DNA of 45,144 bases, taken from Burkholderiales bacterium (GTDB lineage: Bacteria; Pseudomonadota; Gammaproteobacteria; Burkholderiales; Burkholderiaceae_B). Position 1 is the stretch's first letter; every line of letters begins with the position of its first letter. Below are positions 24,958-32,362 of the stretch, one piece after another. A program made the translations under genes and the position numbers. The notes below the pieces were generated by a model. The model saw only the letters and a list, made by a program, of their open reading frames with translations, did no database searches and had not been told where the DNA came from. Location: positions 1-45,144 of the forward strand of contig JAIXTE010000053.1 in the NCBI GenBank assembly GCA_027484315.1, in the 5' to 3' direction.

Positions 24958-27042
24958 ATGTTTAAAAAGAAGACGATTGGTGTAGTGGTGGCCTCTGCTG
25001 TTGTAGCAGGCCTTTCATTTGCTGCCGTAGCCGGTTCAAAGCCCGAGCGCTTTATTGAAGATCGTTTGGTGGTTCAACTGCGTGATGCTGATGTTCGAGC
25101 TAAAAGTCTGCGCCAGGTCAATGATATGGTTGTTGGGCTACTCAAGACAAACGGCGTTACGGGCTCCGTGATTAATCAGTTGTCAGGGGGCCGCTTTGTA
25201 ACACTTAAGCTTTCCGGGGTGCGCAGCAAAGGTGATGTCGACGCGGCTATTAACCGTTTGAAATCGAATCGCTCAGTGTATAGCGTTGAGCGCGACGTTC
25301 GGATTACCACAAAGGCCGCCACAGCAACGACTTATAATGACCCCGCCTGGTCTCTGCTTTATAACCTTTTTCGCGGGACCGGTAGCACTCGCGTTGAAAG
25401 CCAGCAAGGCGAGGATGGTGGTTTGCCAGCGGTGCGTTATGACAGTCGGTTGCAAGACGTTGTTGCGGACTTTAGCTCAAAATCGGGTGACGTTATTTTT
25501 GGTGTAATCGATTCCGGTTATACACCAGGCGCGGAGTTCGGAGACCGGATTCTGAGTCAACTGAATTATTTGGAGCCGCTGTCAAATGGCAGCCCTTCAA
25601 CAAATGCTGTAATCCCAGGTGATTCCTGTAGCGATGACTTTCACGGTCAGGGCGTTCTGGGCCTAATCGGTGCGGCCGCTAATAATTCGACAGGTGTGGT
25701 GGGTATCGCTCCAAATTCGAAGTTTCATATCGTGCGGGCAGTGGATGCTTGCGGCGGGAGCTTGAGTGATGTGGCTGACGGGATTGAAGCTCTTGCGACC
25801 CGCACAACTCAGCGACCCCATGTGATCAACCTGTCCCTGGGCTCAGTGCCGAACTTCGAGGGTGATTATGGCGAGTGCCCAGTATTCATGCAGTCAGCGA
25901 TTGATGTTGCCACGGCGGCAGGTGTTGTTGTAGTTGCTTCTGCAGGCAATGAGGGCTCGAATATAGATATCAGCATTCCAGCAAAATGCAACAACGTTAT
26001 CTCGGTTGGAGCGGTGGATTCGGCTGGCAAATTGACCACGTATACCAGTGCGAGTGAGCGCTTGACAGTCTCGACATATGGTGGGGGAGGAAGTCCTGGT
26101 TTTACTGATGCCCGCATTCCATCGTTGCCTGGTTTTAATGGACAGCCGTTTGATTATCAAACTGGTACGAGTTTCTCGGCTCCTTTGGTCTCCGCGGTGC
26201 TTGGATACGCGCGGATTGCCAAACCTACGCTGAGCCCCTCAGAGCTTAAGGCGCTGCTTGTGCAGAGTTCAAGCAAAACCTCCGGCGAGTACGATATCCG
26301 TTGCCAAGGCCAATGCAGCAACATGAATGCCTACGCTTTCTTGCAAGGAGTCGACCCGATTGGCTTTGCCACGCCCGGTGCTAACCCAAACCCGAATCCG
26401 GACCCCCAGCCTGAACCAGAACCGGAGCCAAATCCTAACCCTAACCCGAACCCGAACCCTAACCCAAACCCTAACCCAAACCCTAACCCAAACCCTAACC
26501 CCAATCCGAATCCGAATCCGAATCCGAATCCGGATCCACAACCAGAGCCCGAGCCTGAAACTGGCTTCTCTGATGAAGAAAAGGCTGGCCTGCCTGCGAA
26601 TTCTGTTGAATCGATGCCTCTACCAATCAGCATCCTTCAGTCGAATTACAGCGCGATCTGTTCAATCAGTGTGGACGACACAGCGCGAGCAAGAGTGAAG
26701 CTACTGTCAGTTCCAACTGCGTGTAGCGGTGCATCTGTTCGAGGAGCTAACGTCGGGGCGAATGGTCAGCAATTCATCATTGCATCACCGGCTGGTGAAG
26801 TGAATGTGGTTGTAACGTCCGGTTTGGATGAAAACAACAACGTAATCCAAGCGAACATCCCTGTAGGTTTGGTACTGAGATCCGATGGATCGGTTGTTAA
26901 TCGGGCGACGGTTAGTGAAAACACAGGCTCGACCACCGCGGTAGTTGGTGGAGGTGGTGGAGGCGGTGGTTCAATGAGTATTCTGGGCTTGTTCGGTTTG
27001 TTTGCCGGCCTGCTGTTTACGCGAAGGATCGCTCGCAAGTAA
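24958..27042 (+). CDS. secreted subtilisin-like serine protease with Asn-Pro repeat and GlyGly-CTERM-like tail, 694 aa
   Basis: Peptidase family S8. Layout: Sec signal peptide (about 1-25, VVVASAVVAGLSFAAVAGS), an I9-like propeptide (about 30-120), then the catalytic domain with Asp185 (VIDSGYTPG), His229 (DDFHGQGV), the oxyanion Asn in ASAGNEG, and Ser405 (GTSFSAPL). Residues 476-534 are a Pro spacer with 17 consecutive Asn-Pro pairs flanked on both sides by DPQPEPEPE. A C-terminal domain ends in eight glycines (664-671), a hydrophobic helix and TRRIARK. That tail fits GlyGly-CTERM, a signal processed by rhombosortase in type II secreting bacteria; no rhombosortase is in the window. ATG 24958 with AAGGTGGG is preferred over the longer TTG frame. 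Confidence 0.92.
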   Translation: MFKKKTIGVVVASAVVAGLSFAAVAGSKPERFIEDRLVVQLRDADVRAKSLRQVNDMVVGLLKTNGVTGSVINQLSGGRFVTLKLSGVRSKGDVDAAINRLKSNRSVYSVERDVRITTKAATATTYNDPAWSLLYNLFRGTGSTRVESQQGEDGGLPAVRYDSRLQDVVADFSSKSGDVIFGVIDSGYTPGAEFGDRILSQLNYLEPLSNGSPSTNAVIPGDSCSDDFHGQGVLGLIGAAANNSTGVVGIAPNSKFHIVRAVDACGGSLSDVADGIEALATRTTQRPHVINLSLGSVPNFEGDYGECPVFMQSAIDVATAAGVVVVASAGNEGSNIDISIPAKCNNVISVGAVDSAGKLTTYTSASERLTVSTYGGGGSPGFTDARIPSLPGFNGQPFDYQTGTSFSAPLVSAVLGYARIAKPTLSPSELKALLVQSSSKTSGEYDIRCQGQCSNMNAYAFLQGVDPIGFATPGANPNPNPDPQPEPEPEPNPNPNPNPNPNPNPNPNPNPNPNPNPNPNPNPNPDPQPEPEPETGFSDEEKAGLPANSVESMPLPISILQSNYSAICSISVDDTARARVKLLSVPTACSGASVRGANVGANGQQFIIASPAGEVNVVVTSGLDENNNVIQANIPVGLVLRSDGSVVNRATVSENTGSTTAVVGGGGGGGGSMSILGLFGLFAGLLFTRRIARK
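26431..26532 (+). repeat. coding tandem repeat encoding 17 Asn-Pro pairs
   Basis: AACCCN hexamers in frame inside the protease gene; part reads as AACCCTAACCCA repeated, which looks telomere-like but is coding. It is prone to slippage in 6-bp steps, which would keep the frame and change spacer length. Confidence 0.95.
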
Positions 27043-27067
27043 CCTACGCATCTTGTGATTGTCTAAC

Positions 27068-27089
27068 GGCCGCCTAAGGGCGGCCTTTT
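27068..27089 (+). terminator. rho-independent terminator of the protease gene
   Basis: Perfect 7-bp GC stem GGCCGCC/GGCGGCC with loop TAAG, followed by TTTT, 25 bp after the protease stop. Confidence 0.85.
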
Positions 27090-27270
27090 CATTGGATGCC
27101 ACGCTAATCGGTGGATGCTGCGCGGTTTAGTCCCAAGAATGATTCAGCGATGAGAGTTGACAATAGTTTTCAAAACTAGAGGAATACTTCTTGGAATTTT
27201 TCAGAATTTTACAATCGCAATCGTTATTATTCCGATCATGAAATATGGGTAAAAATCCAAAGAATGCTGA

Positions 27271-27317
27271 TCGAAAGATTTCTTCTTAAGAAAGTGGTTG
27301 CCGTAGTAATCTTTCGA
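27271..27317. repeat. inverted repeat TCGAAAGATT/AATCTTTCGA
   Basis: A perfect 10-bp inverted repeat separated by 27 bp, with a smaller palindrome (TTTCTTCTTAAGAAA) inside. It lies 13 bp beyond the stop of the minus-strand gene at 27330. There is no T-run on the expected side, so it may be a weak terminator or a protein-binding element. The rest of the 27090-27329 gap shows nothing clear. Confidence 0.5.
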
Positions 27318-27329
27318 ATGATCTGTACG

Positions 27330-27677
27330 TTAGGTGTCTTCATTCCCACAATTGGGTGAGCTATCAAAATGCTCGCTCTGGGTATAAGATTCAAACACCG
27401 TGGCAGCGTTCAAAAGATAGATCTCAAGATCGCCGAATTCTGGGCTTCTTTTCTCCAGATCACTTAAGATAAATTGGAGGAAGCCAGTTGTTTTGAACGA
27501 CCCAATCTTATCGGTGGGTAGGGCCTTTAGGAAAGAGCGCACGGATTTCTGAACATTGTTCTGGATGATCTCCTTTGACAGAGATCGTGTAGTACCAAGA
27601 GATCGAAAAGAATGGAAATAAATAGCCCTTACCAACTCTTTAGTCACTTGTTCTTTGGTGGTGATTTCTTGAGACAT
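27330..27677 (-). CDS. hypothetical protein, 115 aa
   Basis: Not recognised. The start at ATG 27677 (MSQEITTKEQ) is backed by CAGGAA about 5 nt upstream; a longer frame to 27761 lacks such support and would overlap the divergent gene. The protein is helical and soluble (KEQVTKELVRAIYFHSFRSL, KEIIQNNVQKSVRSFLKAL), with a cysteine near the C-terminus. It is divergent from the 27736 gene over a short AT-rich intergenic region that likely holds both promoters. Confidence 0.65.
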   Translation of the reverse strand: MSQEITTKEQVTKELVRAIYFHSFRSLGTTRSLSKEIIQNNVQKSVRSFLKALPTDKIGSFKTTGFLQFILSDLEKRSPEFGDLEIYLLNAATVFESYTQSEHFDSSPNCGNEDT

Positions 27678-27735
27678 AGTTGTTCCTGTGCAGTAGATTA
27701 ATAATACAAAATAAATATTGAGCCTGAAAAAATAA

Positions 27736-28356
27736 ATGGAAACGGCGGTAAAACTGCGCATGGAAACCCTAATCGTCGTAGGTCAGCCAAACCCGCGTAT
27801 TGAGTCATCCTTTCTCGTTCAAGTGAGGAAGGAGGGGAGTGATCGAGCCAATTTTTCGATTGATAGTGATGGTTTGTGGTGTGATTTTTTTGTTCGATCG
27901 CCTTCGCAAAATGAAATCGATTCCTTTTCCAATTCCTTCCATTTTTCGCTGCAGGAAAAAAATAAAATTTTATTTGGTGGATGTTATTTCCCCAATTCAA
28001 TGCTGTTTGAATTTCTATACTCTGCCACCGCCACGGAGAATTATGACGTCTCTTTTTTCGAAGACTTGTCGGAAAGCAATCCCCGATATCAATCGATCAA
28101 CATGTCAATGATCGACGTTGATTCAGGTAATGTTGTGGCGGTCCGAAAAGTAGGGCTGGGCAGCGAAGCTACGAATTACATCCTTGAAAATCTTGTTGCT
28201 CAGTATGAGTCGGGTTTCCTGGAAGAAGTAGAGATTTCAAGAGTCAAGGAATTGTATTTGAAACAATACGAATCCCCCCTTGACTCAATATTTTCATCAG
28301 AGATTATCGTGAAGGTTCCGGCAGTTGCGTCTTCTCGTCCAACGCCATCTCCCTAG
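27736..28356 (+). CDS. hypothetical protein, 206 aa
   Basis: Not recognised. ATG 27736 and ATG 27760 (METLIVVGQPNPRIE) are both possible, with no strong Shine-Dalgarno at either. The first two thirds are beta-like (SSFLVQVRKEGSD, FSIDSDGLWCDFFV), then there is a helix (TNYILENLVAQYESGFLEE) and a Ser/Pro-rich tail (VPAVASSRPTPSP). No signal peptide. It precedes nrdB by 126 bp on the same strand. Confidence 0.65.
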   Translation: METAVKLRMETLIVVGQPNPRIESSFLVQVRKEGSDRANFSIDSDGLWCDFFVRSPSQNEIDSFSNSFHFSLQEKNKILFGGCYFPNSMLFEFLYSATATENYDVSFFEDLSESNPRYQSINMSMIDVDSGNVVAVRKVGLGSEATNYILENLVAQYESGFLEEVEISRVKELYLKQYESPLDSIFSSEIIVKVPAVASSRPTPSP

Positions 28357-28482
28357 TCCCGTTAGATTTTCCCACCCCAACCAATGCTAAGGTTTCTGCT
28401 TTAGGAGGGGTAGTTTTGCTTTGAATTACTCCAGCGCGGTTGCACACTCTTAAGACCATGTAACGCACCGGAGTAGTACGCG

Positions 28483-29787
28483 ATGAAGAACCTAAACGAT
28501 ATGGGTTGGGAAGACGATTTTCCATTTGCGGTTGTCGCGAAGCCCGACTCACCACAAAACAATTCCCAAACAACAGATCAAAAAACTGTGGGCATTGTTG
28601 AAGCAGATTTTGATTTGAAAGCAGTAATGCCGGAAAACCTGCGCATTGTTCAACCTACTTCAACGCCTGCATTCCCGTCGCCCTCACTGGCTATCCCTGA
28701 GACTGCAGCGCCAGCAGCAAAAACACAGGCGTCCCCTGTTGTTGACTTAAAAAAGCCATCAGGAGAGAACGCGAGGGTTAAAGCATCCGATAAACGAATG
28801 ATCAACGGCACGACCGATGTTAACCAATTGGTTCCCTTCAAGTACAAGTGGGCCTGGGAAAAGTATCTTGCTAGCTGTGCGAATCATTGGATGCCGCAAG
28901 AAGTGAACATGGATCGAGATATCGCCCAATGGAAGAACGGTGCGCTTTCTGCGGAGCAGATGCGTCTAACCGAAATGGTTTTGGGCTTCTTCTCAACCGC
29001 GGACTCCCTGGCAGCCAACAACATTACACTGGGCACCTACAGACATATCACCGCTCCAGAAGTGCGTCAGTACCTACTGAGGCAAGCGTTTGAAGAGGCC
29101 ATTCACACGCACACCTACCAGTACATCATTGAGTCTCTGGGAATGGATGAGGCCAAGACTTTCAACGCCTACAACGAGGTCCCCTCCATCAAGGCGAAAG
29201 ACGAGTTCTTGATTCCCTACATTGAATGTTTGACCGATCCCAATTTCAAAACTGGGACCCCGGAAAACGATCAGCGCCTGCTCAAAAGCATGATCGTCTT
29301 TGCGTGCATTATGGAGGGCCTATTTTTTTACGCGGGCTTTTCCAACATGTTGGCCATGGGTCGGAGCAGCTTGCTACCAGGCGCGTGCGAGCAGATAGCC
29401 TTTATCGCACGGGATGAGTCCAACCACGCTTCCACTGGTGTTGACATTATCAATACCATTAAGCATGAAAACCCACATCTTTGGACCGATCAGCTCAAGG
29501 CAGAACTGGCTGATATCTTCAAAAAAGCGGTTGCACTGGAATGTGACTTTATCCGTGAAGCTATGCCAAAGGCCATGCTGGAGATCAAGCCTGGGGACAG
29601 CGAGATGTACACCAAATTCATCTGTAACCGACGCTGTAAGCAGATTGGAATTCCCGAGCTGTACCCAGAAGCTGTCAATAACAACCCCTTCCCATGGATG
29701 AGTGAGATGCTCGATTTGAAGAAGGAAAGCAATTTTTTTGAACGGAAGGTAACCGAGTACCAGTCGAGTAGCGCGCTTCAGTGGTAA
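28483..29787 (+). CDS. nrdB: class Ia ribonucleotide reductase beta subunit (NrdB), 434 aa
   Basis: The radical-generating subunit of ribonucleotide reductase (rNDP to dNDP). All key ligands appear in order: Asp174 (STADS), Glu205 and His208 with radical Tyr212 (EEAIHTHTYQ, same spacing as E. coli E115/H118/Y122), Glu278 (CIMEG), Glu312 and His315 (ARDESNHAS). The C-terminal tail (TEYQSSSALQW) should dock on NrdA and resembles the Pseudomonas-type NrdB tail. The first 115 residues before the ferritin fold are Pro/Ala/Ser-rich and probably flexible. CGGAG lies about 9 nt before ATG 28483 and can pair with ACTCC upstream (a possible weak hairpin). No nrdA is in the window, so a host or distant NrdA must be used. 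Confidence 0.93.
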   Translation: MKNLNDMGWEDDFPFAVVAKPDSPQNNSQTTDQKTVGIVEADFDLKAVMPENLRIVQPTSTPAFPSPSLAIPETAAPAAKTQASPVVDLKKPSGENARVKASDKRMINGTTDVNQLVPFKYKWAWEKYLASCANHWMPQEVNMDRDIAQWKNGALSAEQMRLTEMVLGFFSTADSLAANNITLGTYRHITAPEVRQYLLRQAFEEAIHTHTYQYIIESLGMDEAKTFNAYNEVPSIKAKDEFLIPYIECLTDPNFKTGTPENDQRLLKSMIVFACIMEGLFFYAGFSNMLAMGRSSLLPGACEQIAFIARDESNHASTGVDIINTIKHENPHLWTDQLKAELADIFKKAVALECDFIREAMPKAMLEIKPGDSEMYTKFICNRRCKQIGIPELYPEAVNNNPFPWMSEMLDLKKESNFFERKVTEYQSSSALQW

Positions 29788-29788
29788 G

Positions 29789-29918
29789 TGTTAAATAATG
29801 TTAAATATTATGATTTTATTGGTTATTTAACATTTTTACACACTTTGCGATCCGTCGTCAATTTTTTAACCCTCGCCCGCGCACGCTCCTTTGAATTCGG
29901 GCCGAGGTTTGGTGACGT
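29789..29918. repeat. 130-bp direct repeat, copy A
   Basis: Matches 32101-32230 with 12 differences in 130 bp by direct alignment (about 91%). It begins 1 bp after the nrdB stop. It contains an inverted repeat ATGTTAAATA/TATTTAACAT (29798-29807, 29824-29833), resembling the XerD-binding half of dif-type sites, then a conserved TTTTTTAACCCTCGCCCGCG segment. Together with copy B it brackets hipBA. Confidence 0.9.
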
Positions 29919-29929
29919 ACGTCAATGTC

Positions 29930-29987
29930 CCTTAATAATTGGACTACACCTTAATATTTGGACTGAAACCTTAAGAAGTGGACCGAC
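29930..29987. repeat. three ~19-20 bp direct repeats CCTTAAnAnnTGGACyg
   Basis: CCTTAATAATTGGACTACA, CCTTAATATTTGGACTGAA and CCTTAAGAAGTGGACCGAC start at 29930, 29949 and 29969. They sit between copy A and hipB. Multiple short repeats like this occur at the ends of some insertion sequences (for example IS21-like) or as operator arrays; no transposase is present. Confidence 0.75.
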
Positions 29988-30064
29988 TTTAACTCGATCC
30001 AAGAGGTGGAAAACGACTATTAAGCAGTATTGAAGATTCCATAAGATCTATTAAACTTCAATTC

Positions 30065-30080
30065 TGGTATAATAACTCTC
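30065..30080 (+). promoter_or_regulatory. extended -10 promoter, probably giving leaderless hipB mRNA
   Basis: TGGTATAAT (extended -10, TATAAT at 30068-30073) ends 7 nt before the hipB ATG at 30081, and no Shine-Dalgarno lies between. Transcription would begin at or next to the start codon. Confidence 0.5.
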
Positions 30081-30407
30081 ATGAACTCTTTGCATCCGAT
30101 TTTTGAATTGATGGATTTACCTGATCTTGCCGAGGACATCGGCCGGAACATTAGGCTCCTGCGAGCTGCCAAAGCCTGGCGGCAAGAAGATCTGTCACGC
30201 GCCAGCGGCGCCAGCTTGCAAGCTATCAAGAATTTGGAGGGTGGCGGCAACGTTGAGCTCATTACTTTCCTGAGAGTCACAAAGGCTTTGGGTATCGGAC
30301 GTGCAATGTGGGAGGCATGTAAGCCGGTCCCTGAAACGCTCGATGAGCTAGAACGAGTCGAGCATGCGAGGTCCGAATCCGCCAGGGTGAGACGGAGGCG
30401 AGGATGA
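30081..30407 (+). CDS. hipB: HipB-type antitoxin, XRE-family HTH, 108 aa
   Basis: The antitoxin and autorepressor of a HipBA module. Residues about 20-70 form a Cro/C1 (XRE) helix-turn-helix: NIRLLRAAKAWRQEDLSRAS then GASLQAIKNLEGGGNVELIT. The C-terminal part is Arg/Glu-rich (VEHARSESARVRRRRG). The stop overlaps the hipA start by 4 bp (ATGA), the usual coupling that keeps toxin and antitoxin balanced. The start ATG 30081 lies just downstream of a TATAAT box. The cassette looks richer in G+C than its surroundings, suggesting acquisition. Confidence 0.9.
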   Translation: MNSLHPIFELMDLPDLAEDIGRNIRLLRAAKAWRQEDLSRASGASLQAIKNLEGGGNVELITFLRVTKALGIGRAMWEACKPVPETLDELERVEHARSESARVRRRRG

Positions 30408-31750
30408 AGATAGGCTCGCCAGCTACGCAGGTGCGCCTACAAGTCTTCCTAGAGCACGGCCCAGGGTTCACCAACATACCAGTAGGGCAGTGTGCCTGGG
30501 TGCCAAGCCGCCGGGTCGCAGCGTTCGAGTGGAGCCAAGAGGCTATGGACTCGGGGTTGAATCTGTCGCCGCTGATGATGCCGAAGGGACCGGGCCTCGC
30601 TTACGCCAGCCATGACCCGTTCTACGGGATTCATCCGTTGTTTTCAGATTCGATACCTGACGGCTTTGGGCTTCGCTTGATGAATAAAGGGCTGATAGAG
30701 GCGGGGTACAAGCTAGACGAGATCAACCCGTTACATAGGCTGGCTTGGATTGGCGAGCGCGGGGTTGGCGCATTGACCTACAAGCCCGTGATCGACGCCA
30801 GTGCAGAGCCTCTGCTGACCTCCATCTTCGATGCTGCCTCATTGGCCATCAGCGCCGAAGAGGAAAACTTCAAGGACATTCCTAAGCAAGCGATCCGCGC
30901 AGGTGGCTCTGCTCTAGGCGCGCGGCCCAAGTTTTGGGCTTCTGTTGGCCCCGACAAAACCAAGGTAATCCTTGGCGACCAGCCCAAGGTTTTCACCGGC
31001 TTTGTACCGAGTCTTTTGAAGTTCGCTCCGACAGGGGGCGACCCGAACGAGCCTTATCTCGAAGCAGCCTGCTTAGAATTAGCCGCCAGGCACGGGGTCA
31101 AGGCCGCTGCCGGAGAACTGCTGCACCATCCTAGCGGGGCCGCACTCGCGGTGGAGCGTTTTGATCGCTTGCCCAACGGGGATCGGATTCACACCCAAAC
31201 CGTCGCGGCTTTGCTTGGTATTAACTTTCGCGAGCCAAATCTCGACTACAAGGCCCTCGCACAGCTTGCCAGAAAGATCGGAGGAGACTCAGACGTGGAA
31301 CGACTCTACCGGCAGCTTTGCTTTAATGTAGCTCTATCGATGAGGGACGACCACGCTAAGAACTTCTCCTTCTCCATGGATCCGGACGGCCAGTGGTACT
31401 TGTCCCCAGCATACGACTTATGCCCCTCCGCCGGCTTAGGGCTAACCCAAGAGCATACGACCGCAATCAACGGGAAGGGGACAAAAATTACCTGTGGCGA
31501 TCTGTTATCCTTTGCCGGCTCCATTGGGCTCTCGCCTCTGTTGGCTCAAGAGGCCATAGACAACGCCCGCGCCGCAGCCACGGAGTTTGAAGCCCTCGCT
31601 GTCAGTCTAGGGGCGACAACGAGGAGGGCGAAGCAGTGGGCCAACGCTTTCAAAAGCATCGATGCCCATCTTAAGCCCGTCATGGTTCCAGTAGCCGGCC
31701 CTGGAAACTCACGTGGCAGATCCAAAAAGGGCAACAATCCCATGCCGTGA
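30404..31750 (+). CDS. hipA: HipA-family toxin kinase, 448 aa
   Basis: A Ser/Thr kinase toxin of the HipA family; in E. coli HipA phosphorylates glutamyl-tRNA synthetase, but the target here is unknown. The N-subdomain (about 1-110) contains FSDSIPDGFGLRLMN. The Gly-rich ATP loop is RAGGSALGARPKF. The catalytic segment is SMRDDHAKNFSF (the family usually has N/T before DDH), and the metal-binding motif is AYDLCPS. VERFDRL lies between lobes. Length is within the family range (about 420-450). All key motifs are present, so it is likely active. It is translationally coupled to hipB. The whole cassette lies between two 130-bp direct repeats. Confidence 0.9.
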   Translation: MKIGSPATQVRLQVFLEHGPGFTNIPVGQCAWVPSRRVAAFEWSQEAMDSGLNLSPLMMPKGPGLAYASHDPFYGIHPLFSDSIPDGFGLRLMNKGLIEAGYKLDEINPLHRLAWIGERGVGALTYKPVIDASAEPLLTSIFDAASLAISAEEENFKDIPKQAIRAGGSALGARPKFWASVGPDKTKVILGDQPKVFTGFVPSLLKFAPTGGDPNEPYLEAACLELAARHGVKAAAGELLHHPSGAALAVERFDRLPNGDRIHTQTVAALLGINFREPNLDYKALAQLARKIGGDSDVERLYRQLCFNVALSMRDDHAKNFSFSMDPDGQWYLSPAYDLCPSAGLGLTQEHTTAINGKGTKITCGDLLSFAGSIGLSPLLAQEAIDNARAAATEFEALAVSLGATTRRAKQWANAFKSIDAHLKPVMVPVAGPGNSRGRSKKGNNPMP

Positions 31751-31793
31751 GATGTACATTGCGCTTCTGCAGTATCGTAATGTCTTAGGCATG

Positions 31794-31978
31794 CAGTCTC
31801 AAAATAAGCTGACAATTGAGAGCCGCTGATCCGGCGGCCCCACCTCCCAGATTTCTAAAAAAACTTCGTGTTTTCATTTCTTCTTTGCTTGACCATCTCC
31901 TGGCAAGCCCATTTCTGCCCAAAAAATGAACGATTGTTCAGTCTCAAAATAAGCTGAAAATCAGTCCCAAAATAAGTG
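31794..31978. repeat. repeats CAGTCTCAAAATAAGCTGA in the hipA-rep gap
   Basis: CAGTCTCAAAATAAGCTGA occurs exactly at 31794-31812 and 31939-31957, followed by a variant CAGTCCCAAAATAAGTG at 31962-31978. It resembles repeated binding sites at one end of an insertion sequence, but no transposase gene remains. The rest of the 31751-32100 gap shows no gene. Confidence 0.7.
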
Positions 31979-32100
31979 TTTTTGACGCCTAACACTTAAC
32001 AGTTTTTGGCTTTTAGTCGCAATTCTTTGGACGAGGATGAGTTTGCTAAGTGCTTGAAAAGTCGAGAAGTGAAGTCTTATTCTTAACTGAAAAGGACGAG

Positions 32101-32230
32101 TGTTAAATAATGCTAAATACCGTGATTTTATTGACTATTTAACATTTCTACACACTTTCCGATTCGTCGTCAATTTTTTAACCCTCGCCCGCGCACGCTC
32201 CTTTCAAGTCGGGCCGAGGTTTGATGACGT
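32101..32230. repeat. 130-bp direct repeat, copy B
   Basis: Second copy of the repeat at 29789-29918 (12 mismatches). It lies upstream of rep, leaving about 130 bp to the rep start. It contains TGTTAAATA and TATTTAACAT in inverted order. If it is a recombination site, crossing over with copy A would remove hipBA and leave one copy between nrdB and rep. Confidence 0.9.
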
Positions 32231-32362
32231 TGTTGCAATTAACGTTGGACTCGCTTTCACATATTGACTCTTGCGTGTACCAAGGGATTCATTGGGGAAT
32301 CCGATCCTTTTTCGGTGCCATACGTGTGGTAATTTATGGAAATCCGAAAGAATGGAGTCAAG

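Noticed and set aside
26431-26532. Telomere-like CCCTAA repeats
   Set aside because: In frame with Asn-Pro codons inside a gene, with no other sign of a linear end.
26269-26698. Three alternative frames through the protease spacer (Arg-Ile, Gly-Phe or Thr-rich repeats)
   Set aside because: They are by-products of the AACCCN coding repeat; the protease frame has the catalytic triad and a good start.
29789-29918. True dif/pdif site
   Set aside because: Only the XerD-like half is convincing; the XerC half and 6-bp centre do not match, so it is reported only as a hypothesis.
29788-30033. 81-aa frame after nrdB
   Set aside because: It overlaps the 130-bp direct repeat and the short repeats, with no Shine-Dalgarno; the same repeat elsewhere is in a different frame context.
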